Shown: one piece after another, positions 1 through 8,634 of the stretch
How the letters are laid out: each line of letters begins with the position of its first letter
Numbering within the stretch: position 1 is the first letter of the stretch
From: Aliivibrio sifiae
GTDB lineage: Bacteria > Pseudomonadota > Gammaproteobacteria > Enterobacterales > Vibrionaceae
Direction of reading: 5' to 3'
NCBI RefSeq assembly: GCF_002954705.1
Contig: NZ_MSCO01000002.1
Location: 728,714-792,713, forward strand
Length of the DNA: 64,000 nt
Position numbers and translations under genes: made by a program
The notes under the pieces: generated by a model
Seen by the model: only the letters and a program-made list of their open reading frames with translations
Database searches by the model: none
Told to the model about the DNA's origin: nothing

Positions 1-1
1 A

Positions 2-946
2 AAACTATTTCAGCAATATAAATTCTTAAATACTCATGGTATTGAAAAAGATCTGAATGATATTTTCAAAGATACACCGAATCACATTCCACCAGCCGGT
101 TCTGGAGAATGTGCTGCGCCTAAATTATTACAATACGCTTTTGCCCATGAGTTAACACCACTAGCCTTAGCTGAGTTTTGGTGGGGAGTTGCACCTAAAT
201 CAGAAATACGTCAACACAAGAAATTCTATGCTTCTTGCCAGAGTAAATGCCAACCAATTTTAGGTCATATGCTTGAAGGTATAGAAATGGATGAAAACCC
301 TTTGCTAACTAATCCAGCAGAAGGCAAAGACATTGAAATCATTTATGAAGATGAGTTTATGCTTATCGTCAATAAACCTGCTGACTTTTTATCGGTTCCC
401 GGTAAGAACATTCAAGATTCGGTCTACACTCGTATTCAGCAACGCTACCCTAATGCAACGGGAGGCTTAATCGTTCATCGTTTAGATATGGCGACCTCAG
501 GGTTAATGGTGCTAGGGTTAACGAAAAAAGCACATAAACGACTTCAAAAACAATTTATTAGTCGTACTGTTGAAAAACGCTACACAGCATTAATTGATGG
601 TGTATTAACCCAAAATGAAGGAATGATAACCCTACCATTACGTGGTGACCTTTATGATAGACCTCGTCAGCTAGTTTGCTTTGAACATGGAAAACCAGCA
701 GAAACAACCTACCAAGTTCTTGAGCGTAATGACGGGAAAACTAAAGTGTACCTTTATCCAAAAACAGGTCGCACACACCAGTTACGCGTTCATTGTGCTC
801 ATCACCTTGGCTTAAACATACCAATAATGGGCGATGACTTATATGGTAAAAAAGCCGACAGACTCCATCTGCATGCTGGGTATTTATCACTAACCCACCC
901 GATGACAAAAGAGTCAATGGAATTTAACGTTGAGGCAGAATTTTAG
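2..946 (+). CDS. RluA-family pseudouridine synthase, 5' truncated by window edge (copy 1)
   Basis: The reading frame is open from base 2, so the gene begins left of the window and only about 314 C-terminal residues are visible. An internal ATG at 269 is not the true start, because conserved family sequence (GSGECAAPKLL, then LAEFWWG and the CQSKC segment) is encoded upstream of it. The catalytic signature of RluA-type enzymes, HRLDMATSG, is present with the nucleophilic Asp codon at 485-487, followed by the YPKTGRTHQLRVH motif. The family isomerises uridine in rRNA or tRNA; the RNA target here is unknown. It is followed one base after its stop by a paralogue in the same orientation, so the two are probably co-transcribed. 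The class is sure, the specificity is not. Confidence 0.85.
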   Translation, partial: KLFQQYKFLNTHGIEKDLNDIFKDTPNHIPPAGSGECAAPKLLQYAFAHELTPLALAEFWWGVAPKSEIRQHKKFYASCQSKCQPILGHMLEGIEMDENPLLTNPAEGKDIEIIYEDEFMLIVNKPADFLSVPGKNIQDSVYTRIQQRYPNATGGLIVHRLDMATSGLMVLGLTKKAHKRLQKQFISRTVEKRYTALIDGVLTQNEGMITLPLRGDLYDRPRQLVCFEHGKPAETTYQVLERNDGKTKVYLYPKTGRTHQLRVHCAHHLGLNIPIMGDDLYGKKADRLHLHAGYLSLTHPMTKESMEFNVEAEF

Positions 947-947
947 A

Positions 948-2654
948 ATGACAAATATTCATATTGCATCGCAAAAATTTACGCCGTTTTCTCATTTAAC
1001 AGCGCATCAAGACTTGCCACAACGTTTTACGTTTCCATATTACTACACGCCTCACCCATTAACGTTACAAGCGATAGAACAGTTACAACATTATTTAGAG
1101 AATCAAACCACTTGGCTGCATGATTTTGAACAACAAGGCGTCATGTTTGGTGTGTTAGTCGTGAAGAATCAAAAAGATGAATTAGGTTACCTTTCATCTT
1201 ATGCTGGTTGTCCTTTGTATTCTTTTGATAACGAACAAATTCCGCCATTTTTTGTTGATGCTATTTTTGATGATTCAGCACATCACCACCATTTTTCTCA
1301 ACAAGAAAGTGAGATTAACCAACTCACCCGTCATATCAACGAATTAGAAAATTCCTTTGAGTTTATTGAACTGACAAAAAATTTAGCCGCTAACATTGAG
1401 CAATCAGACAAAGAAATTACAGAACAACAACACGCAATGTCTTTAACAAAAACACAGCGTAAACAAGCACGAAAGGAAGCCGAATTACAAACTGAGCCCT
1501 CATTAACACCAGAAGTTCTGAATCTATTCATTCGTGAGCTAGGTAATCAAAGCAGTCGTGAAAAACGTGAGTTAAAAGCATTAAAACAACATTGGAAAGA
1601 AACGGTATCTGAGTTTTCAGAGCGACATAACAAACTGCTTAGTATTATTAAATCAAAGAAAAAAGAACACTCCGAATTAATAAAAGAATTAAAACTAGCA
1701 TCATTGAAATCATGCACCTTTCTGAATCAGAATGGTATTTCAAAAAGTCTATTTGAGCTGTTTAATATTAATGATTTAAAAACAACGACTCAAGATCCAA
1801 TTTTATATTCAAGTGAACAAAATTTACCAAAACTCTTACAAACCGCATTTCAAATGAATTACGAACCATTAGCCTTAGGCGAGTTTTGGTGGGGTGCTTC
1901 CCCTTATGATCAAATCCGTCAACATAAAAACCTCTATCCTGTTTGCCAAAGTAAATGCTTTGAGATTATTCAACACATGTTAGATGGTATTGAAACGGAT
2001 GACAGCCCTTTAGAGCTAACCCCTTCTTATGGGAAAGAGCTTGAAATCGTTTATGAAGATGATGTCATGGTTATCGTTAATAAACCTGCCGAGTTTCTAT
2101 CCGTATCGGGCAAGTATATTACGGATTCTGTTCATGCTCGTATCCAAGAACGCTATCCAAATGCAACGGGACCATTAATTGTTCATCGATTAGATATGTC
2201 CACCTCTGGTTTACTGGTTCTTACATTAACAGCAGAGACGAATAAACACATACAAAAGCAGTTTATTGAACGCACTGTTGAAAAGCGTTACACCGCTCTT
2301 CTTGAAGGTAATATTGAATCAGAACACGGCGTGATCAATCTCCCTTTAGCGGGAGACATGGAAGACAGGCCTCGCCAGATGGTATGCCATAGGCATGGAC
2401 GAAGTGCTGAAACGACTTATGAAGTAATATCACGTAACAACAATCGAACTAAAATTTACCTTTACCCTAAAACCGGTAGAACTCATCAATTACGAGTGCA
2501 TTGCGCCCATCAAGCTGGTTTGAATACACCTATCGTTGGTGATGACCTATATGGTTTTAAAGAAACGCGATTGCACTTACATGCTGGCTATTTGAAACTG
2601 CGCCATCCAATTACAAATAATGAGATAGAATTTGAAGTTAATGCTGAGTTTTAA
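948..2654 (+). CDS. RluA-family pseudouridine synthase with long N-terminal extension (copy 2)
   Basis: 568 residues. An upstream TTG at 930 is in frame but lies inside the previous gene; the ATG at 948, one base after the preceding stop and behind a GAGG, is the better start. The N-terminal half is an extension with a charged, Gln/Lys/Glu-rich probable coiled coil at roughly residues 110-250. The C-terminal half is the pseudouridine synthase domain with HRLDMSTSG (catalytic Asp about residue 416) and YPKTGRTHQLRVH. It closely matches copy 1 across the catalytic domain. It lacks the GECAAPK segment that copy 1 has before EFWWG, where it reads SSEQNLPKLL, so it is a diverged tandem duplicate. 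RNA substrate is unknown. Confidence 0.85.
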   Translation: MTNIHIASQKFTPFSHLTAHQDLPQRFTFPYYYTPHPLTLQAIEQLQHYLENQTTWLHDFEQQGVMFGVLVVKNQKDELGYLSSYAGCPLYSFDNEQIPPFFVDAIFDDSAHHHHFSQQESEINQLTRHINELENSFEFIELTKNLAANIEQSDKEITEQQHAMSLTKTQRKQARKEAELQTEPSLTPEVLNLFIRELGNQSSREKRELKALKQHWKETVSEFSERHNKLLSIIKSKKKEHSELIKELKLASLKSCTFLNQNGISKSLFELFNINDLKTTTQDPILYSSEQNLPKLLQTAFQMNYEPLALGEFWWGASPYDQIRQHKNLYPVCQSKCFEIIQHMLDGIETDDSPLELTPSYGKELEIVYEDDVMVIVNKPAEFLSVSGKYITDSVHARIQERYPNATGPLIVHRLDMSTSGLLVLTLTAETNKHIQKQFIERTVEKRYTALLEGNIESEHGVINLPLAGDMEDRPRQMVCHRHGRSAETTYEVISRNNNRTKIYLYPKTGRTHQLRVHCAHQAGLNTPIVGDDLYGFKETRLHLHAGYLKLRHPITNNEIEFEVNAEF

Positions 2655-2686
2655 GATCTTTATCCCGTTAATAATATAAATATCAT

Positions 2687-2714
2687 AACGAGTATTTTCA
2701 ATGCTCGTTTTTTA
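2687..2714 (+). terminator. Rho-independent terminator after the pseudouridine synthase pair
   Basis: AACGAGTATT pairs with AATGCTCGTT (one G-T wobble) around a 3-nt loop, and the stem runs directly into a T tract. It lies 33 bases after the stop codon of the second synthase. Confidence 0.85.
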
Positions 2715-2981
2715 TCGTTTATCGTAAGTAAAAGATTGCTTTTTTCTATAAAAACGTTATTTTCTCTGTCTTATAAATTGGTTGTATAGCCATAATTTCA
2801 GTACCTAAACTTAGATACTCTTTGTAGACACTCTCATGATACATAACAACTCATTGCCACTATCTATTAGTCTTCACTGTAAAGCATTCGTCGAAAGTTC
2901 ATAACTTCACTAATTTTTAAAACTCTTATGCATTTAAAATAGTAAATGTGTTTTCTTCCCCGTTATAAAGAGCACTGACTT
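2715..2981 (+). other. Intergenic region before the RodA-like gene
   Basis: The gap from 2655 to 2981 exceeds 300 bases. Apart from the terminator at its left end I see no ORF with a ribosome binding site, no RNA gene and no recognisable operator. It is AT-rich and presumably holds the promoter of the RodA-like gene, but no -35/-10 pair stands out. Confidence 0.5.
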
Positions 2982-4061
2982 ATGTTCAAATATACCCCCC
3001 GAATTGACTATGCTTTACTCGTTGCTATTCTACTCTTAATGCTATTAGGTACCTTAACGGTATGGAGCGCAAGCGGTTTTAGTGAGCCTATGCTAGAGCG
3101 ACACCTCATCCGGGCCTTAATTGCGGTTGGCTGTATCATTATCATGTCATCAATCTCACCACGCACTTACGAGCGAATAACACCTTACTTATATGTATTA
3201 GCCGTTATTCTTCTATTAGGTGTCATTATCGCTGGTGATAGTACTAATGGTTCTCAACGTTGGTTAGTTATTGGGCCAATCCGATTCCAACCTTCAGAAT
3301 TGGTTAAGGTCGCTATCCCATTAATGGTTGCTTGGATTTTAGTTGCTGAAGCTGGCCGTCCTGATATCAGAAAAATTATTATTTGTTTGCTTGTTACGGC
3401 AGTTCCTGCTGGATTAATCTTTATTCAACCAGACCTTGATGGCGCTATCTTTACCATTATCTACGCCCTGTTTGTTCTCTATTTTGCAGGGATGAGTTGG
3501 AAAATCATAGGCTCGTTTCTTGGCGGAATTGCAGTCATAATCCCTATATTGTGGATTTTTATAATGGAAGCGTATCAAAAGAAACGAGTAACTCAATTTC
3601 TTGACCCTGAATCTGATCCACTTGGCGCTGGCTATCAAATAATTCAATCTTTAATTGCGATAGGATCAGGTGGTATCCGTGGTAAAGGTTGGACAAACGC
3701 CACTCAAGGTCAACTTGGCTTCATACCTGAAAGCCATACCGACTTTATTTTCTCTACTTATGCAGAAGAATGGGGTTTTTTTGGGTGTGTACTACTATTA
3801 AGCCTGTATCTATTTATTACCGGTCGAGTAATTTGGCTAGCTTATCAATGTGATTCTTCATTTAATCGCCTAGTCAGTGGCACTTTTGCTCTGAGTTTCT
3901 TCTTGTACGCTTTTATTAATATGGGAATGGTAAGTGGTATTCTTCCTGTTATGGGAAGCCCTTTACCTTTCTTCAGCTATGGTGGAACGGCAATGATCAC
4001 TCAAGGGATCTGCTTTGGTATTATTATGTCTTTATGTCTAAATAAGTCCTATAAACCTTAA
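2982..4061 (+). CDS. RodA/FtsW/SpoVE-family peptidoglycan glycosyltransferase (RodA-like paralogue)
   Basis: 359 residues, polytopic, with about ten hydrophobic segments, the usual size for RodA. SEDS signatures are present: GSQRWLxIGPIRFQPSELVK near residues 90-110, FIPESHTDFIFSTYAEEWGFFG near 250, and the C-terminal PLPFFSYGG. SEDS proteins polymerise lipid II together with a class B penicillin-binding protein. No PBP gene is adjacent and the gene stands alone between unrelated genes, unlike the usual mrdA-mrdB pair, so it is probably an accessory RodA rather than the housekeeping one. The usual PDLGT motif reads PDLDGA. Function as a polymerase is inferred from family membership. Confidence 0.8.
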   Translation: MFKYTPRIDYALLVAILLLMLLGTLTVWSASGFSEPMLERHLIRALIAVGCIIIMSSISPRTYERITPYLYVLAVILLLGVIIAGDSTNGSQRWLVIGPIRFQPSELVKVAIPLMVAWILVAEAGRPDIRKIIICLLVTAVPAGLIFIQPDLDGAIFTIIYALFVLYFAGMSWKIIGSFLGGIAVIIPILWIFIMEAYQKKRVTQFLDPESDPLGAGYQIIQSLIAIGSGGIRGKGWTNATQGQLGFIPESHTDFIFSTYAEEWGFFGCVLLLSLYLFITGRVIWLAYQCDSSFNRLVSGTFALSFFLYAFINMGMVSGILPVMGSPLPFFSYGGTAMITQGICFGIIMSLCLNKSYKP

Positions 4062-4103
4062 TTGATTAAAAAGCTATTAGAATATTTATTATGAACATAA
4101 ATA

Positions 4104-4143
4104 TTTATAGTGACATTATCAATAAGTTATCATAATCTCGATC
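4104..4143 (+). promoter_or_regulatory. 40-bp element upstream of gltS, shared with dedA
   Basis: Begins TTTATAGTGAC and ends TCTCGATC, with two 11-bp-spaced TTATCA repeats in between. The same arrangement with the same 32-base spacing between end blocks occurs before dedA at 5590-5629 (32 of 40 positions identical by hand count). TATAGT could serve as a -10 hexamer, in which case the rest would be a conserved 5' leader. Function is unknown. Confidence 0.4.
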
Positions 4144-4188
4144 TTCCTAGTCACACCCATTGGTTTGATATTACATTTCGAGCTACCT

Positions 4189-5412
4189 ATGACAAACACT
4201 ATATCTATCGGCGCATTAGAATCATTTCTAATCGCCATTTCAGTGCTTTCCCTTGGCCACTTCATCAACTCTAAAATTGGGGTATTCAAAAAATACAATA
4301 TCCCAGAGCCGATTGTTGGTGGCTTAATTGTTGCTTTTTCTATTACTGTTTTGCATTTTCAGGGGATCAGTATTGAATTCTCTCTGCCATTGCAGAATAC
4401 GTTTATGCTAATGTTTTTCAGTACCGTAGGTCTTGCCGCTAACTACACTCAGTTAATTAAAGGCGGAACGAAGGTTTTCTTATTCTTAGCTGTCGCCTCT
4501 TTTTATATCTTAATTCAAAATGCCGTAGGTGTAGGTCTTGCCAGCGCAATGGGATTAGATCCGTTATTAGGTCTAATTGCGGGTTCAATTACATTATCTG
4601 GCGGACATGGTACTGGTGCCGCTTGGTCACAAACCTTCGCAGAAAACTATCACTTAAATACACTAGAGTTAGCTATGGCCTCTGCTACGTTTGGCTTAGT
4701 AATGGGTGGTTTAATCGGAAGTCCTATTGCTCAAAAACTAATTCAAAAACACAACTTAGAATCAGAATACGGCACAGGAGTTGATACACATACTCGTTTT
4801 CCCGAGCTAGTGACCTACAACGAACGTGAAGAAGATAAAGTAACGGCAAAGAAAGTTATTGAAATGCTATTTATCATGTTGTTATGCGTTGCTGGTTCAC
4901 AACATTTAAGTAGTTTTGTGAATAGCTTTGGTATCACTTGGCTTAAGATTCCTGATTTTGTTTACGCTCTATTTATTGGTGTTTTCATTACCAATATTTT
5001 TGAAATAACAAAGGTTCGTAAAATTGATACTGATACTGTTGATATATTAGGTACAGTCTCTCTATCACTCTTCTTAGCCATGGCGCTTATGAGTTTAAAA
5101 TTATGGAATATCTTTGATCTCGCTATCCCATTCTTGATTATTTTAACCATACAAACCGGAGTGTTAGCGCTGTTCTCTTACTTTGTTACTTTCCGTGTGA
5201 TGGGTTCAAACTATGATGCAGCGGTCATGGTCGGTGGTCATTGTGGATTTGGATTAGGAGCAACGCCTACTGCTGTAATGAATATGGGATCACTCGTTTC
5301 TAGATTTGGCCCCTCACCTCAAGCCTTCATGGTTGTTCCTATTGTTGGTGCCTTCTTCATTGACATTACGAATCTAATTATTCTTCAAGCGTACATTAGT
5401 TTTATTGGGTAA
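4189..5412 (+). CDS. gltS: Sodium/glutamate symporter GltS
   Basis: 407 residues from the ATG at 4189, close to the 401 of the E. coli protein; an in-frame TTG at 4165 lacks support. ESS-family hallmarks are the two related re-entrant regions, GGHGTGAAW near residue 140 and GHCGFGLGATPTAVMNMG near residue 350, plus ten or more hydrophobic segments. GltS imports L-glutamate with Na+ across the inner membrane, which fits a marine organism. The gene is monocistronic, with its own upstream element (4104-4143) and a strong terminator at 5457-5500. Confidence 0.93.
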   Translation: MTNTISIGALESFLIAISVLSLGHFINSKIGVFKKYNIPEPIVGGLIVAFSITVLHFQGISIEFSLPLQNTFMLMFFSTVGLAANYTQLIKGGTKVFLFLAVASFYILIQNAVGVGLASAMGLDPLLGLIAGSITLSGGHGTGAAWSQTFAENYHLNTLELAMASATFGLVMGGLIGSPIAQKLIQKHNLESEYGTGVDTHTRFPELVTYNEREEDKVTAKKVIEMLFIMLLCVAGSQHLSSFVNSFGITWLKIPDFVYALFIGVFITNIFEITKVRKIDTDTVDILGTVSLSLFLAMALMSLKLWNIFDLAIPFLIILTIQTGVLALFSYFVTFRVMGSNYDAAVMVGGHCGFGLGATPTAVMNMGSLVSRFGPSPQAFMVVPIVGAFFIDITNLIILQAYISFIG

Positions 5413-5456
5413 AAATAAAATAAGCTAATTTATTGTCCATATAGTTAACGCTTTCT

Positions 5457-5500
5457 AAGTGAATGATTTTTAATTAAAGATCATTCACTTTTTTCTTTTT
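5457..5500 (+). terminator. gltS terminator
   Basis: AAGTGAATGAT and ATCATTCACTT form an 11-bp stem with a 12-nt AT-rich loop, followed by TTTTCTTTTT. Confidence 0.85.
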
Positions 5501-5589
5501 AAAATATATATATACCTGATTAAAAAGAAAAAAACGAGATTAGTGATGAGCGTCAAATACTTAATATGAACTTTTTATGACAGTGATTT

Positions 5590-5629
5590 TTTATAGTGAC
5601 TTTACCAACCACTTACCTTACTCTCGATC
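5590..5629 (+). promoter_or_regulatory. 40-bp element upstream of dedA, shared with gltS
   Basis: Second copy of the TTTATAGTGAC...TCTCGATC element found before gltS at 4104-4143. Here the internal 11-bp-spaced repeats read TTACCA and TTACCT. A TATGAAC lies a little upstream of both copies, so the similarity extends beyond the 40-bp core with an indel. Confidence 0.4.
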
Positions 5630-5677
5630 ATTCTTATTCAACAAGTTAACTACTTGAATTTCGTCTGGAGAATGACG

Positions 5678-6343
5678 ATGTTTGATTCATTTATTTCGAT
5701 TTTAACGGCTCTTTGGCAACAAGATTTTACTATTTTACAAAATCCAAACAGTGCAGCGATGATTTACTTCTGTCTAATCTTATTTATTTGGCTAGAAAGT
5801 GCCTTTATCCCTGCTGCGCCACTTCCTTGCGACAGTGTTGTTATCCTTTCTGGTTCTTTAGCTGCCGCTAATGTGATTAGCTATCCGGTGATTACTGCAG
5901 GCCTCATTATGGCAGCTGCTATTGGTAGCCAATTAGCATTTATTCAAGGACGCTGGCTACATAAATTTCCAACCATTCAAAAATGGATTAATGCAGTACC
6001 ACCACATAGATTGCAAACTGTCGATTCTTTACTTGCTAAGCATGGCCTTATTGCTTTGTTTGTTGCTCGATTTATTCCTGTTGTTCGTCCCCTCTTACCA
6101 TTAATGATGGGACTAAGAATGCAAAAAGCGGCTCGCTTTCATTACTTTGCTTGGATGAGTGCCATTATTTGGATTTTATTGCTTACTGGTTTTGGTTACT
6201 CTCTTTCTTTTTTACCTGAAAAGCTGTCTAAATACATTACGATGGCTTTAATGGCAGCTCCCGTAATTACCTTAGCTATCGCATTAGGTAGTTTTGTTAG
6301 TGGCTATTGCTTAAAGAGATATAGACGTAAAAAATTGTATTAA
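5678..6343 (+). CDS. DedA/VTT-domain inner-membrane protein
   Basis: 221 residues from the ATG at 5678, which lies 8 bases after GGAG; an in-frame ATG at 5672 is too close to that site and a TTG at 5654 lies upstream of it. The DedA signature is clear: LESAFIPAAPLPCDSVVILSG near the N terminus and FVARFIPVVRPLLP near residue 125, with about five hydrophobic segments. DedA proteins such as YqjA and YghB support envelope homeostasis, and several family members flip undecaprenyl phosphate or phospholipids; which applies here is not known. It shares an upstream element with gltS and ends at a bidirectional terminator facing gnd. Confidence 0.88.
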   Translation: MFDSFISILTALWQQDFTILQNPNSAAMIYFCLILFIWLESAFIPAAPLPCDSVVILSGSLAAANVISYPVITAGLIMAAAIGSQLAFIQGRWLHKFPTIQKWINAVPPHRLQTVDSLLAKHGLIALFVARFIPVVRPLLPLMMGLRMQKAARFHYFAWMSAIIWILLLTGFGYSLSFLPEKLSKYITMALMAAPVITLAIALGSFVSGYCLKRYRRKKLY

Positions 6344-6371
6344 AATCTACCTTTATATAGATAAGTAAAAC

Positions 6372-6406
6372 AAGCCCTTAACTCATTATAAGTTAAGGGC
6401 TTTTAA
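6372..6406. terminator. Bidirectional terminator between dedA and gnd
   Basis: AAGCCCTTAACT pairs perfectly with AGTTAAGGGCTT around a 7-nt loop. The T-rich flank on the plus side serves dedA; the minus reading serves gnd less strongly. Confidence 0.85.
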
Positions 6407-6429
6407 ATTAGTAATTAGGTAAATTTAAC

Positions 6430-7878
6430 TTACGAATTGTAAGTGGTAGATGAAACATCGCCACCTTTTCCTGTCCAATTAGTATGGAAAAACTCTCCTC
6501 TTGGTTTATCTAAACGTTCATACGTATGAGCACCAAAATAATCACGCTGAGCTTGTAAAAGGTTCGCAGGTAAACGAGCCGTTGTATAACCATCTAGGAA
6601 TGTTAACGCTGAGGTCATACAAGGCATTGGGATACCAACTTCCATCGATTTAGCTGCAACTTTACGCCATGCAGATAAACAATCTTCTAAAATCCCTTTA
6701 AAGTAACCATCTGAACCTAAAAATGATAATTCAGAGTCGATATCATAAGCATCACGAATATTGCCTAAGAATGCAGAACGAATAATACAACCACCACGCC
6801 ACATAAGCGCTACGTTACCATAATTCAAATCCCAACCATTTTCATTTGACGCTTCACGCATCAACATAAAACCTTGTGCATACGAAATGATTTTTGAAGC
6901 AAGTAATGCTTGTCGTAATGCGTCAATCCACGCTTTCTTATTTCCTTCAACAGGGACGATTGTTTTATTAAATAATTGCTCTGCTTCTACCCGTTGATCT
7001 TTAAGTGTTGATAAACAACGAGAGAATACAGACTCTGTAATTAAAGTTAATGGTATGCCCATATCAAGCGCGTTGATACCCGTCCATTTACCTGTGCCTT
7101 TTTGTCCTGCTGTATCCAGAATTTTCTCAACTAATGGAGCACCATCAGTATCTTTATAACCAAGAATATCTGCAGTGATCTCAACCAAGTAGCTATTTAA
7201 TTCCGTTTCATTCCAATCCATAAAGACAGATTGCATCTCATCATGCGTCATGCCTAGGCCATCTTTCATGAACTGATATGCTTCTGTAATTAATTGCATG
7301 TCACCATATTCGATACCGTTATGCACCATTTTCACAAAATGGCCAGCACCGTCGTTACCAACCCAATCACAACAAGGTTCATTACTCTCTGTTTTTGCAG
7401 AGATAGCTTGGAAGATTGGTTTTACAAATGGCCACGCTTCTGGTGAACCGCCAGGCATGATTGAAGGACCAAAACGCGCACCTTCTTCACCACCAGAAAC
7501 ACCGGTACCGATAAAGTGAATGCCTTTCTCACGAAGAGCAGCAACACGACGGTTAGTGTCTGGGAAATTCGTGTTACCACCATCTATAATGATATCGCCT
7601 TTGTCTAGAAGCGGGACAAGCTTGTCGATAAAGGCATCAACAACATCACCAGCACGAACCATTAACATAATTTTACGAGGAGTTTCTAGCTTCTCGACTA
7701 ACTCTTCTAAAGAATAAGCCCCTACAATATTGGTTCCTTTTGCTGGACCCTCTAAAAATTCATCTACTTTTGCAGCCGTTCGGTTATGAGCAACGACGTT
7801 AAAACCATGGTCGTTCATATTTAAGATAAGGTTTTGGCCCATTACTGCTAAGCCGATTACACCGATATCACCTTTCAT
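6430..7878 (-). CDS. gnd: 6-phosphogluconate dehydrogenase (decarboxylating)
   Basis: 482 residues from the ATG at 7878, placed 6 bases after GGAG; an in-frame TTG at 7890 is upstream of that site. Oxidises 6-phosphogluconate to ribulose 5-phosphate and CO2 with reduction of NADP+, in the cytoplasm. The Rossmann motif GLAVMGQNL is at the N terminus, the signature GVSGGEEGARFGPSIMPGG is near residue 130, and the substrate/catalytic segment HFVKMVHNGIEYGDMQ (catalytic Lys) is near 185. It is last in zwf-pgl-gnd, the complete oxidative pentose phosphate branch. Confidence 0.97.
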   Translation of the reverse strand: MKGDIGVIGLAVMGQNLILNMNDHGFNVVAHNRTAAKVDEFLEGPAKGTNIVGAYSLEELVEKLETPRKIMLMVRAGDVVDAFIDKLVPLLDKGDIIIDGGNTNFPDTNRRVAALREKGIHFIGTGVSGGEEGARFGPSIMPGGSPEAWPFVKPIFQAISAKTESNEPCCDWVGNDGAGHFVKMVHNGIEYGDMQLITEAYQFMKDGLGMTHDEMQSVFMDWNETELNSYLVEITADILGYKDTDGAPLVEKILDTAGQKGTGKWTGINALDMGIPLTLITESVFSRCLSTLKDQRVEAEQLFNKTIVPVEGNKKAWIDALRQALLASKIISYAQGFMLMREASNENGWDLNYGNVALMWRGGCIIRSAFLGNIRDAYDIDSELSFLGSDGYFKGILEDCLSAWRKVAAKSMEVGIPMPCMTSALTFLDGYTTARLPANLLQAQRDYFGAHTYERLDKPRGEFFHTNWTGKGGDVSSTTYNS

Positions 7879-7911
7879 ATATTTCTCCAAAATTTGTCTT
7901 GTGCAAGCACT

Positions 7912-8634
7912 CTATTTATTAATGATTTGCGCTGCTGCATCTAAATCTAAAAACCACTCAGTTTGACCCATTGTTGATTGGATCTTTGCTGCCGGATATG
8001 ACAACTGCTCTGCTGGTGTTGTACTAATCTCGTGTACGATGTCTGCCTTGCCTTTTCCTAGAACTAAATAGCTAATACGTTTTGCGGCTTGCAATACTTT
8101 GGTTGTTTTTGAAACTCGACGCTGACCTGATTCTGGATGAACAGCAACAAGGCTAAGATTTGAATCACTATAGTCGGTAACGTTTGGAAACAAAGAGGCC
8201 GTATGTCCATCAGCACCAACACCTAGTAAGATCCAGTCAAATACTGGAATACCGCCTTGTTGGGGAATAACATCACGCATTTCTTGTGCAAAACGAACCG
8301 CTTCTTTTTCTGGATCATTTTCACCTTGAATTCGGTGAATATTGTCTTCTGGGATTGTAATATGTGAAAACAACAACTCATTTGCTTCCCCATAATTACT
8401 TTCAGCATCATCAGGGGCTACACAACGTTCATCCCCCCACCAAAAATGGAGATTCTTCCATTGAATACTCTTCGCGTAAGGTTCTGATGCTAATAATGAA
8501 AACAGCATCTTAGGCGTACTGCCACCAGAGAGTGATACATGTACTGGTTTGCCTTGTTTACTTAACGCTTTTAATTCATCAGCAAGGCTAATCACAACTT
8601 GTTCTGGTGTTTGAAATATTTGATGATTTATCAT
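7912..8634 (-). CDS. pgl: 6-phosphogluconolactonase
   Basis: 240 residues, DevB/SOL type. Hydrolyses 6-phosphoglucono-lactone to 6-phosphogluconate. The glucosamine-6-phosphate isomerase-like fold signatures are present: [21 protein letters not shown] and [15 protein letters not shown]. Its ATG overlaps the zwf stop as ATGA, which implies translational coupling, and gnd follows 33 bases later. All three genes of the branch are therefore on one probable transcript. Confidence 0.95.
   Translation of the reverse strand: MINHQIFQTPEQVVISLADELKALSKQGKPVHVSLSGGSTPKMLFSLLASEPYAKSIQWKNLHFWWGDERCVAPDDAESNYGEANELLFSHITIPEDNIHRIQGENDPEKEAVRFAQEMRDVIPQQGGIPVFDWILLGVGADGHTASLFPNVTDYSDSNLSLVAVHPESGQRRVSKTTKVLQAAKRISYLVLGKGKADIVHEISTTPAEQLSYPAAKIQSTMGQTEWFLDLDAAAQIINK

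Noticed and set aside
930..947. TTG start for the second pseudouridine synthase
   Set aside because: It lies inside the preceding gene; the ATG at 948 is better placed behind the GAGG.
4081..4105. AATATTTAT/ATAAATATT inverted repeat as a terminator of the RodA-like gene
   Set aside because: The stem is all A and T and has no T tract after it.
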